Made by a program: the position numbers and the translations under genes. From contig JAGLBK010000075.1 in NCBI GenBank assembly GCA_018260275.1, positions 1-11,628 of the forward strand: a DNA stretch of 11,628 nucleotides, in the 5' to 3' direction. The notes below the pieces were generated by a model. The model made no database searches, was not told the DNA's origin, and saw nothing but the letters and a program-made list of their open reading frames with translations. The DNA comes from Deinococcus sp. (GTDB lineage Bacteria > Deinococcota > Deinococci > Deinococcales > Deinococcaceae). Positions 5,654-11,556 of the stretch are shown here, piece after piece (positions within the stretch are counted from its first letter, which is position 1; each line of letters begins with the position of its first letter).

Positions 5654-6066
5654 AGCACTTCTCCTGTTCCGACACCCCACGCGGCGAGCTGGGCGCGTCC
5701 CTCGGCGGTCAGGCGCTGGCGGGTCCAGGCGGGCACCCAGACCACCTCGATCTTCACGCCCTGCACGCCGCTTTCGGCTTCCAGGCGCTCGCGGATGTCG
5801 CTGATGATGTATTCCATGCAGGGGCAGCCCATGCTGGTAAAGGTCAGGTCTACCCGCACCTGCCCGCCCTGCTCATGCACTCCGTAGATCAGACCCATGT
5901 CGACCACGCTGATGGGATACTCAGGGTCCATCACCTCGGTCAGCGCTTCCCAGAGGCGGCGCTCGGTGGGCGTGGCGTGAGCGGCGATTTCGTCGAGCGT
6001 CTTGCCATTGCCCTTTTTCTGGGGCGGCATCGCTATCGGCAGGGGGGTGATTCCGGTAAAGTCCAT
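5650..6066 (-). CDS. PaaD N-terminal half: MIP18/DUF59 metal-sulfur assembly domain protein
   Basis: This 138-residue protein shows the MIP18/DUF59 hallmarks. MDPEYPISVVDMGLIYGV (46-63) matches the D-P-E-[IY]-P-x-[ST]-V-x-D-[LM]-G consensus, and FTSMGCPCMEYI (76-87) carries the conserved Cys, here as Cys80 with an extra Cys82. The PAWTRQRLTAEGRAQLAAWGV segment closes the domain exactly as in PaaD, where the sequence continues into a zinc ribbon. Here the protein stops (GTGEVL), and the ribbon is a separate gene at 4058-4264. PaaD is needed for an active epoxidase, probably by maturing its iron site. The ATG at 6066 has AGAGGAG about 9 nt upstream. The 207-nt spacer to paaA holds a repeat element. 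It overlaps paaB by 4 bp. Alternative: a generic SufT-like protein, less likely given context. Confidence 0.85.
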   Translation of the reverse strand: MDFTGITPLPIAMPPQKKGNGKTLDEIAAHATPTERRLWEALTEVMDPEYPISVVDMGLIYGVHEQGGQVRVDLTFTSMGCPCMEYIISDIRERLEAESGVQGVKIEVVWVPAWTRQRLTAEGRAQLAAWGVGTGEVL

Positions 6067-6112
6067 GTGGGCGGCTCCTCTTGCTGGATTCTCGTTTTAG
6101 TGTCTAGTCAGG

Positions 6113-6258
6113 GCTTAGAGCAGATTGCATTAAGATGTTCCTCTTTTGACCCTCTCCCCCCTTGCGGGGGACTTAAAAAGCTCCGGAGGAGAGGGCGTTG
6201 CGAAGCAACGGGAGGGGGGTGAACGGGGCGAACTATCATTCTGCTCAAGGCTCTAAGC
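6113..6258 (-). repeat. Non-coding repeat element between paaA and the PaaD-domain gene
   Basis: A perfect 9-bp terminal inverted repeat, GCTTAGAGC at 6113-6121 and its complement at 6250-6258, bounds a 146-bp stretch. Inside are CCCTCTCC (6150-6157) opposite GGAGAGGG (6187-6194), a perfect hairpin CGTTGC-GAA-GCAACG (6195-6209), and long C and G runs. Its left end (TTAGAGCAGATTGCATTAA) closely matches the inward-read right end of the element at 11306-11523. No ORF fits. It resembles the small non-coding repeats known from Deinococcus genomes. It sits inside the operon, so it is transcribed and may affect mRNA folding. Strand is arbitrary. Confidence 0.65.
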
Positions 6259-6273
6259 AGTCGTTCCGGGCAC

Positions 6274-7284
6274 TCAGTTGATGATGTCGGCCCAGCGGCG
6301 TTCACCGATGCCGGTGTCCTGCGCGCCGTAAAGGTCCTTGTAGCCGCGCTGAATTTCACGCACGTAGCTCTCGTTCATCGCGCCGCGGGCCTTCCAGCGG
6401 GCCATGACCTGGTCCCAGCCGATGGGCTTGTCCTCGTAGATCCAGGTCTTGGTCGAAACGTCAAATTCGCTGGGGAAGGGGAAGGTCAGGATGTATTTCT
6501 GCTGCTGCTCGTCCCAGTAGGCGGGCACGTCGAGTTCCAGGCTCTTGAGGAACGGCACGGCAGTGCTCAGCCAGATCTGGCGCAGTTCGTCGTTGGAGTA
6601 GCCCTTGAAGCCGTACTCGATCTGAATGTTGTGGCGCTTGTGGCTGTCGGGCAGGCCGAACCACTCGACCGTCAGCGGGAACATCCAGTCGATGGCCTTT
6701 TGCAGCTTGGCGTGGCCGCCCGGCTCCTTGTTGATGCGCTTCATCCAGTTTTCGCCGTGGCGCAGGTGGAACTGCTCTTCCTTGTCCACCTTGACCAGGG
6801 CGCGGTGCCAGGGGCCGTAGGTGGTGTGCTTGAAGATGTCGCTGAGCAGGGTGTACCCGGCGCGGTCGTACAGCGCGTTGGCGACGGCCAATTCGGTCCA
6901 GTTGTCCAGCGGCACGTCGAAGGCGTAGGGGTACTTGAAGTCCTCGGGGCGGCGCTCGTAGACCAGCTTCTGCTTGTCCACGCCCAGGTCTTCGAGCATG
7001 CGGTAGGCGATGTGCGCGTGCGCCATCTCGTCCTGAATGATGCTCATGGCCGACAGGTAGGCGTTGGTGCTCGGGGCGTCCTGCGCGGCGCGGTAGTACG
7101 CGGGGGCCGAGAGCAGTTCGGTGTCGGCGCTGACGGTCAGAATGCGCTTGATGCCGTCCAGATAGGTCTGGTCCATCTGGCCGATGTTCTCGATCATCTG
7201 CTTGTGGCCGAGGCGCTCACGGACTTCCGCTTCAGTCAGCGGGGCGATGGTGCGGTGGGGCGTGAAATCGTGCTGCTGGGTCAT
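6274..7284 (-). CDS. paaA: 1,2-phenylacetyl-CoA epoxidase catalytic subunit PaaA
   Basis: This 336-residue ferritin-like diiron protein inserts oxygen into the phenylacetyl-CoA ring. The ligand set is complete: Glu56, Glu86 and His89 (QDEMAH), Asp140 (ALYDRAGY), Glu170 and His173 (KEEQFHLRHG). Further landmarks are TTYGPWHRALVKV (154-166) and FKGYSNDELRQIW, which parallels the FTNDELRQ of E. coli PaaA. E. coli PaaA is about 309 residues, so length fits. The start at 7284 has AAGGAG 7 nt upstream. A longer in-frame start at 7359 would run back into the upstream crotonase gene and is rejected. A 40-nt spacer with two hairpins precedes it, and a 207-nt spacer with a repeat follows. Confidence is high for the family; the substrate is inferred from the cluster. 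Confidence 0.92.
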   Translation of the reverse strand: MTQQHDFTPHRTIAPLTEAEVRERLGHKQMIENIGQMDQTYLDGIKRILTVSADTELLSAPAYYRAAQDAPSTNAYLSAMSIIQDEMAHAHIAYRMLEDLGVDKQKLVYERRPEDFKYPYAFDVPLDNWTELAVANALYDRAGYTLLSDIFKHTTYGPWHRALVKVDKEEQFHLRHGENWMKRINKEPGGHAKLQKAIDWMFPLTVEWFGLPDSHKRHNIQIEYGFKGYSNDELRQIWLSTAVPFLKSLELDVPAYWDEQQQKYILTFPFPSEFDVSTKTWIYEDKPIGWDQVMARWKARGAMNESYVREIQRGYKDLYGAQDTGIGERRWADIIN

Positions 7285-7291
7285 GGTGAAA

Positions 7292-7297
7292 CTCCTT
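7292..7297 (-). promoter_or_regulatory. Ribosome binding site of paaA
   Basis: Minus-strand AAGGAG 7 nt before the ATG at 7284, directly after a perfect GC palindrome (CCCGCC-C-GGCGGG read on the minus strand, 7311-7299). It fixes the short start of paaA. Confidence 0.7.
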
Positions 7298-7324
7298 TCC
7301 CGCCGGGCGGGAGACTTTCCGGGG

Positions 7325-8095
7325 TTATTTCCCCTGATAGTTGGGGGCGCGTTTTTCACCGAACGCCGCGAAGCCTTCCTTGGCGTCGGCAGTGTCGTAG
7401 AGCGGTTCGATCAGCTGGCGCTCGTGGGCCATGCCCTCGCTCAGCGGCATGGTGAACCCGTCATAGGCGGCGCGTTTGATCGCCCCGATAGCCAGGCTGG
7501 CCCCGTCGGCCAGCTTCTCTGCGTAGGCCTGCACGTCCTGCTCGAAGGTTTCAGCGGCAAAGACCTTGTTGACGATGCCCAGTTTCAGTGCCTCGTCGGG
7601 GCCGACGCGCTCGGCGAAGACCATCATTTCCAGCGCCCGGTTCAGCCCGATCAGGCGCGGAAGGCGCTGGGTGCCGCCGTTGCCGGGCAGCACGCCCAGG
7701 CTGGCTTCGGGCAGGCCCAGCAGGTATTTGCCTTCCTTGGCGACGCGCAGGTCGCACGCCAGCGCCATTTCCAGCCCGCCGCCCAGCGCGTGACCGTTGA
7801 TGGCCGCGATAAAGATCTTGTCGCTCTTGGCGATCTTTTCCAGGGCCGTGTGCGCCGTGCGGATCATGTCCATGTTCTGCTGCGTGGTGCTGGCCGCGAA
7901 CACCTTCACGTCGGCCCCGGCGCTGAAGAACTTCTCGCTGGCGCTTTTCAGAACGATCACGCGGGCGTCCGACTGGTCGGCGGCCACGATCGCGGCGTCG
8001 AGTTCGCGCATGAAGGCGATGTCGTAGCTGTTGGCGGGGGGGTTATCGAGCGTAATCGTGCCGATTTTGCCGTCCTGGGTAGAGTTGACGCCCAT
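7325..8095 (-). CDS. Enoyl-CoA hydratase (crotonase) upstream of paaA
   Basis: This 256-residue crotonase has the oxyanion segment FFSAGADVKVF (56-66), INGHALGGGLEMALACDLRVA (99-119) with Glu109, and LLGLPEASLGVLPGNGGTQRL (125-145) with Glu130. It ends FGEKRAPNYQGK. Both catalytic Glu residues are present, so it should be a true 2-enoyl-CoA hydratase. PaaF-like hydration of the 2,3-dehydroadipyl-CoA type intermediate is the simplest role in this cluster. The start at 8095 has GGAGGG 7 nt upstream, within the end of the aldehyde dehydrogenase gene; only 3 nt separate the two genes, so they are coupled. Its sequence differs well from the other two crotonases in the window, so it is not a recent duplicate. 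The exact substrate is unknown. Confidence 0.9.
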   Translation of the reverse strand: MGVNSTQDGKIGTITLDNPPANSYDIAFMRELDAAIVAADQSDARVIVLKSASEKFFSAGADVKVFAASTTQQNMDMIRTAHTALEKIAKSDKIFIAAINGHALGGGLEMALACDLRVAKEGKYLLGLPEASLGVLPGNGGTQRLPRLIGLNRALEMMVFAERVGPDEALKLGIVNKVFAAETFEQDVQAYAEKLADGASLAIGAIKRAAYDGFTMPLSEGMAHERQLIEPLYDTADAKEGFAAFGEKRAPNYQGK

Positions 8096-8098
8096 GGC

Positions 8099-9595
8099 TT
8101 AACCCTCCAGCCCGCCGAAGACCACACCTTTGTCTTCGAGATAGAAGTCCACTGCCTCGGGGCCGTGTTCGCGCCCGATGCCGCTGGCCTTGACGCCGCC
8201 GAAGGGCAGTTCGTCGTAGCCGTAGTGAATCATGTTGACCCAGGTCACGCCCGCGTCGATTTCGCGCACGGCCTTGTTGGCCCAGATCATATTGTTCGTC
8301 CAGATGCTGCTGCCCAGGCCCCACTCGCTGGCGTTGACCTTCGCAATCGCCTCGTCAAGGTCCTTGTACTTGAATACCGGCAACACTGGTCCGAAGACTT
8401 CTTCGGTGACCAGCTTGCTGTCCTCGCTGACGTTCTCGACGATGGTCGGCTCGAAGAAGAAGCCCTGATCCAGCCCCTCAGGACGCTTACCGCCCAGCAC
8501 GACTTTCGCGCCCTTGGCGACGGCGTCGGCCAGCTGGTCTTCGATTTCTTTGCGCTGGAATTCGGCGTGCAGCGGCCCCATGCGGACTTTGGGCTTCTCG
8601 GGGACCGTGTTGGGGTCGCCCAGTTCGTAGCGGCTGACCTTGTCTTTCAGCTGCGACATGAAGTCGTCGTACACGTCCTCATGCACGTACAGGCGCTTGA
8701 CCGCGAGGCAGGCCTGCCCGGCGTTCCAGAAGCGGCCCACCATCGCGCCGTTGACGGCCGCCTTGAGGTTGGCGTCGGGGCACACGATCATGCCGTCGCT
8801 GCCGCCGAGTTCCAGCGTCACGCGCTTGAAGCTCTGTCCGGCGACCTGCTGCACGCGCTTGCCCACGCCGGTGCTGCCGGTCAGGGCCACACGGCGCACG
8901 TCGGGGTGCCCGGTCAGGGTGTCGCCCAGTTCGCTGCCGAAGCCGGTCACGCATTGCAGCACGCCCGCGGGCAGTCCGGCCTCGTTGAGCAGTTCGATGA
9001 CCTTCAGGGTGCTCAGCGGCGTGGTCTGCGCGGGCTTGATGATGATCGGGCAGCCCGCGATGAGGGCCGGGCCGACTTTGGTGCCCATCAGCGTCAGCGG
9101 AAAGTTCCAGGGGGTAATGCCCACGCTGATGCCCACTGGGCGGCGCACGATCATGCCGTAGCTGTGCTTGCCCATCGCGGGGGGCACCGGCACCTGCGAG
9201 CCGCGAATCTTGCTGGCGAGGCCCGCGTAGAAGGTCAGGCCGTGCAGCATGTGATGCACTTCGCCCGCCGCCTCGAACAGGGGTTTGCCCTGCTCCTGAG
9301 ACAGAATCCTGGCGATCTCCTTCTTGTTCTGCTCCAGCAGCGCGATGCCCTTGAACAGCAGCGCGGCGCGGTCCTCGGCGGGCGTTTCGGCCCACTGCTT
9401 CTGCACGGCTTTGGCGGCGGCCACGGCCTTATTCACGTCGTCGGTCGTGCCACGGGCCACCGTCGCCACCAGTTGACCGTTGGCGGGGTTCTTGACCTCG
9501 TAGGTGGCGCCAGTGCTGCTGGGGACTTTCTCGCCGCCGATGAGCATATGGGTCAGGTCGCTGGTCGTGGATTGGTCTGGTGCTGTCTGGGTCAT
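8099..9595 (-). CDS. NAD(P)-dependent aldehyde dehydrogenase, stand-alone, in paa operon
   Basis: This 498-residue protein belongs to the ALDH superfamily. Visible are TPWNFP (161-166, Asn164), KPAQTTP with Lys187 for cofactor binding, GSTGVGK (240-246), the general base Glu262 in LELGGSDG, and the nucleophile Cys296 in NAGQACLAVKR. EEVFGPVLPVF and LPFGGVKASGIGREHG follow near the C terminus. Sequence style is that of succinate-semialdehyde-like ALDHs. The family oxidises an aldehyde to an acid with NAD(P). In the paa pathway a semialdehyde formed by ring opening must be oxidised, in E. coli by the ALDH domain of the PaaZ fusion. No MaoC hydratase domain is attached here, so I infer a stand-alone enzyme for that step, or for an upstream aldehyde such as phenylacetaldehyde. 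The start at 9595 is set by AAAGGAG 5 nt upstream; a longer start at 9790 would overlap the regulator gene. Confidence 0.88.
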   Translation of the reverse strand: MTQTAPDQSTTSDLTHMLIGGEKVPSSTGATYEVKNPANGQLVATVARGTTDDVNKAVAAAKAVQKQWAETPAEDRAALLFKGIALLEQNKKEIARILSQEQGKPLFEAAGEVHHMLHGLTFYAGLASKIRGSQVPVPPAMGKHSYGMIVRRPVGISVGITPWNFPLTLMGTKVGPALIAGCPIIIKPAQTTPLSTLKVIELLNEAGLPAGVLQCVTGFGSELGDTLTGHPDVRRVALTGSTGVGKRVQQVAGQSFKRVTLELGGSDGMIVCPDANLKAAVNGAMVGRFWNAGQACLAVKRLYVHEDVYDDFMSQLKDKVSRYELGDPNTVPEKPKVRMGPLHAEFQRKEIEDQLADAVAKGAKVVLGGKRPEGLDQGFFFEPTIVENVSEDSKLVTEEVFGPVLPVFKYKDLDEAIAKVNASEWGLGSSIWTNNMIWANKAVREIDAGVTWVNMIHYGYDELPFGGVKASGIGREHGPEAVDFYLEDKGVVFGGLEG

Positions 9596-9600
9596 GGGAA

Positions 9601-9607
9601 CTCCTTT
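9601..9607 (-). promoter_or_regulatory. Ribosome binding site of the aldehyde dehydrogenase gene
   Basis: Minus-strand AAAGGAG 5 nt upstream of the ATG at 9595. It fixes the short start, because the longer in-frame ATG at 9790 has no such site and lies inside the regulator gene. Confidence 0.65.
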
Positions 9608-9649
9608 ACGTTTGGCCGCCCTGCTGGGCGTATGAATCCGGAATAGATG

Positions 9650-9662
9650 GAAGACTGTCTTC
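9650..9662. promoter_or_regulatory. Perfect 13-bp palindrome upstream of the aldehyde dehydrogenase
   Basis: GAAGAC-T-GTCTTC lies in the 95-nt spacer between the regulator stop and the aldehyde dehydrogenase start, about 55 nt before the ATG. It could be a transcription factor site or a small mRNA hairpin. It does not match the CATAC/GTATG sites upstream of the regulator. No clear promoter boxes were found beside it. Confidence 0.35.
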
Positions 9663-9690
9663 TTACTCGGCGTGGTGGTCAGCGCGGCGT

Positions 9691-10329
9691 CTAACTCAGG
9701 GCGACTTCGCGCCGGGGCAGGGTGGTGGGGGCGCAGTCCTGGCAGTCGCGGGTGGCCGCGCCCCTGAGAAAGAGGTCGGTGACGTACCACGCCATCTGCG
9801 CCGCGTCGCTGAAGTGCCTGCGGGCAGAGTCCGACAGGTAGATTTCGACGTGCGCCGCGTACAGCCGGGCCAGCAGCTGCGCGTCGCCGGGGATGATCTC
9901 GCCCGCGTCCATCCCACTCTGCATAATCTGCTCGATCTGGTCAGGCAGCGCCGCCTGATACTGCCGGATCAACCGGGTGCGGGCCTCGCCCTGAAAGCGC
10001 TGGCTGTCGCGCCGCACCAGTTGCATGACCCGTTGATCTTCTGCAGGCAGGCTGAGGTACAGAAAAGTCAGGCGGCTCAGGCGGTCACGCGCGGTGCCCC
10101 GGTAGCCCAGGGCCGGGCGCAGAAGCTCGCCCAGCGCCGCGAGCTTGCGGGCCATCATCGAGAGAAACACGTCCTCCTTGCTGCTGAAATGGTGGTAGAT
10201 CGCCCCCTTGGTCACGCCGCACGCCTCGGCGATGTCGCTGAGCTTCAGATCGTCGTAGGGGCGCGACACGAACAGCCGGGCAGCGGCGTCGAGCAGGTCG
10301 GAGATGGTGGTTTCAGGGTTACGGGCCAT
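9691..10329 (-). CDS. TetR/AcrR family transcriptional regulator, probable PaaR-like repressor
   Basis: This 212-residue TetR family protein has an N-terminal helix-turn-helix, seen as ISDLLDAAARLF, LKLSDIAEACGVTKGAIYHHFSSKEDVF (28-55) with the recognition helix GVTKGAIYHHF. A divergent C-terminal ligand domain follows. TetR proteins repress until a small ligand binds. In Thermus a TetR protein called PaaR controls paa genes and responds to phenylacetyl-CoA; this protein has the same place, but its sequence alone does not show that it is an orthologue. It leads the operon on the same strand and is divergent from the alpha/beta hydrolase, with two CATAC-N6-GTATG inverted repeats between them. 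The tail has a CxxC (Cys196, Cys199). The ATG at 10329 lacks a good ribosome site, so a leaderless message is possible. Confidence 0.85.
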   Translation of the reverse strand: MARNPETTISDLLDAAARLFVSRPYDDLKLSDIAEACGVTKGAIYHHFSSKEDVFLSMMARKLAALGELLRPALGYRGTARDRLSRLTFLYLSLPAEDQRVMQLVRRDSQRFQGEARTRLIRQYQAALPDQIEQIMQSGMDAGEIIPGDAQLLARLYAAHVEIYLSDSARRHFSDAAQMAWYVTDLFLRGAATRDCQDCAPTTLPRREVALS

Positions 10330-10396
10330 GGGTCCTAGTGTGCCGGGTTTGAGGGAACAGTGTGGGAGGCAGGGTGACGGAGCGGGGATGTATGAG

Positions 10397-10412
10397 CATA
10401 CCTGTGGGTATG
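10397..10412. promoter_or_regulatory. Candidate TetR operator 1
   Basis: CATACCTGTGGGTATG is an inverted repeat (CATACC-TGTG-GGTATG). A further half-site, GTATG at 10390-10394, makes a second overlapping palindrome, GTATG-AG-CATAC. It lies 68-83 nt upstream of the TetR start, in place for self-regulation. It shares the pattern CATAC-N6-GTATG with operator 2. Confidence 0.7.
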
Positions 10413-10475
10413 TTGCCAGTCCGAAGAACAGAAGTGCTCGGGTGGTGAGTTGCCGGAAGGGCGAAACTCGTCAAA

Positions 10476-10497
10476 TTACATACTCACGGGTATGTAA
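10476..10497. promoter_or_regulatory. Candidate TetR operator 2, at the hydrolase start
   Basis: TTACATAC-N6-GTATGTAA is a perfect 8+8 inverted repeat. Its core (10479-10494) has the same 16-bp form as operator 1 and the same right half, GGGTATG. It ends 16 nt before the hydrolase ATG, so a bound repressor would block initiation there. It also lies 147 nt or more from the regulator gene. Confidence 0.7.
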
Positions 10498-10513
10498 ATG
10501 TTACTCTTGACTC

Positions 10514-11308
10514 ATGTCCCTGTCAAGCAAGCCTGAGGCGTCGTTTCCAGTCATTGACGGCAAGGTGCTGGAAGTCGTTCAGTACGCGGGCGCGGCCCCC
10601 GATTCCCCCACCCTGGTCTTTTTGCATGAGGGGCTGGGCAGTGTGGGACAGTGGCGCGACTTTCCGCAGCAACTGGCCGCCGTGACCGGCTGCGCCGCGC
10701 TGGTCTACAGCCGCGCCGGGTACGGTCAGAGCGACCCGGTCACGCTGCCGCGCCCGACCCGCTACATGCACCATGAGGGCCTGGTAGTACTGCCCGAACT
10801 GCTGCGGCACCTGGGCATTGGCCGCCATATTCTGATCGGGCATTCCGACGGCGGCAGCATCGCGCTGATCAGCGCTGGGGGTGCGCCTCAGCCGGGGTTG
10901 CTCGGTGTGATCACCGAAGCGGCGCACGTCTTCAACGAGCAGATCAGCCACGACTCGATCCAGCAGGCCAGAGTCGCCTACGGAACCACCGACCTGCGTG
11001 ACAAGCTGGGCCGCTACCACAAGCACGTGGACAACGCTTTCCGGGGCTGGAACGACGTGTGGCTCAGCGACGACTTCTGGAACTGGAACCTGGAAGAGTA
11101 CCTGCCGCGCATCCGGGTGCCGCTGCTGGTCATGCAGGGCGAACAGGACCAGTACGGCAGCGTGAAGCAGGTGGACGCCATCGTGTCGCAGGCGGGGGCC
11201 GGGGCCGAGAAAGTGATGCTGCCCGACTGTGCCCACACCCCGCACAAGGAAGCGGCGGAGGCGACCTTCGGAGCGATGCAGCGCTTTATCGCTGGACTGA
11301 CGGTTTAG
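10514..11308 (+). CDS. Alpha/beta-fold hydrolase, divergent from the TetR gene
   Basis: This 264-residue alpha/beta hydrolase has an oxyanion-side motif FLHEGLGSVGQW (36-47), nucleophile elbow GHSDGG with Ser111, acid Asp212 in GEQDQYG, and base His241 in CAHTPHKE. A lid region (about 135-195) lies between the elbow and the Asp. It hydrolyses an ester, thioester or C-C bond; substrate unknown. Placement beside the regulator and an operator-like palindrome ending 16 nt before the ATG suggest control by the same TetR protein and a link to aromatic metabolism. No Shine-Dalgarno is visible before the ATG, so the message may be leaderless, which is common in Deinococcus. The stop TAG at 11306-11308 coincides with the first bases of the repeat element that follows. 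The gene is the only complete plus-strand gene here. Confidence 0.87.
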   Translation: MSLSSKPEASFPVIDGKVLEVVQYAGAAPDSPTLVFLHEGLGSVGQWRDFPQQLAAVTGCAALVYSRAGYGQSDPVTLPRPTRYMHHEGLVVLPELLRHLGIGRHILIGHSDGGSIALISAGGAPQPGLLGVITEAAHVFNEQISHDSIQQARVAYGTTDLRDKLGRYHKHVDNAFRGWNDVWLSDDFWNWNLEEYLPRIRVPLLVMQGEQDQYGSVKQVDAIVSQAGAGAEKVMLPDCAHTPHKEAAEATFGAMQRFIAGLTV

Positions 11309-11523
11309 AGCAGCTTTCATAATTACGCCATTTGTGGAACTGCCCCCCAAACGGCTTCTTGACCAGAACAGCACCCATGAAGGGGCTTGGTCGCTCCATC
11401 ATTCCAGCTACTCGTCAAAAGTCACTCGCTGTCTTGGGCAAAACGGCACCCATGAAGGGGCCTGCCCGCCCGCTCGGCATAAAAAGCTGCAAACAGCGTG
11501 GCCTTTTTATGCAAACTGCTCTA
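11306..11523 (+). mobile_element. Non-coding repeat element with terminal inverted repeats, MITE-like
   Basis: Ends are TAGAGCAG (11306-11313) and its complement (11516-11523). Over 24 bases the two ends agree at 19 positions. Both begin with TA, as in TA-duplicating elements. Inside, a 16-bp direct repeat GCACCCATGAAGGGGC occurs at 11371-11386 and 11446-11461. GCATAAAAAG (11477-11486) pairs with CTTTTTATGC (11503-11512). No plausible coding frame is evident. The right end matches the left end of the element at 6113-6258. It may be a miniature element moved by an IS630-type transposase such as the candidate immediately downstream. Confidence 0.6.
11477..11512 (+). terminator. Possible bidirectional terminator within the repeat element
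   Basis: Nested hairpin: a 10-bp perfect stem GCATAAAAAG/CTTTTTATGC encloses an inner GCTG-CAAA-CAGC. The T run after it could end the hydrolase message; the A run could act for the other strand. The outer stem is AT-rich, so strength is uncertain. Confidence 0.35.
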
Positions 11524-11534
11524 GTACAGCGTTC

Positions 11535-11547
11535 TATAATTTATAAT
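11535..11547 (+). promoter_or_regulatory. Pair of TATAAT boxes before the possible transposase
   Basis: TATAAT occurs at 11535-11540 and again at 11542-11547, 10-17 nt before the ATG at 11557. This is perfect -10 sequence in an AT-rich stretch unlike the rest of the window. No clear -35 was placed, so promoter activity is a guess. Confidence 0.35.
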
Positions 11548-11556
11548 ATCCAAACT

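Noticed and set aside
7184..9646. 820-residue open frame on the plus strand, antisense to the crotonase and aldehyde dehydrogenase.
   Set aside because: Its translation is rich in Val, Gly, Ala, His, Gln and Arg with no domain motifs, and it covers genes with clear catalytic motifs on the other strand. It is the usual antisense shadow of GC-rich coding DNA.
9596..9790. Extended N terminus for the aldehyde dehydrogenase from an ATG at 9790.
   Set aside because: The added residues are Arg/Pro-rich, overlap the regulator gene, and the strong ribosome site lies before the inner ATG at 9595.
10304..10510. 68-residue plus-strand frame across the divergent regulatory region.
   Set aside because: It overlaps the start of the TetR gene and both operator-like palindromes, has no ribosome site and no recognisable sequence.
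11371..11461. Two copies of GCACCCATGAAGGGGC considered as the start of a CRISPR or iteron array.
   Set aside because: Only two copies exist, 75 bp apart, both within the inverted-repeat-bounded element; no further units or cas or replication genes are present.
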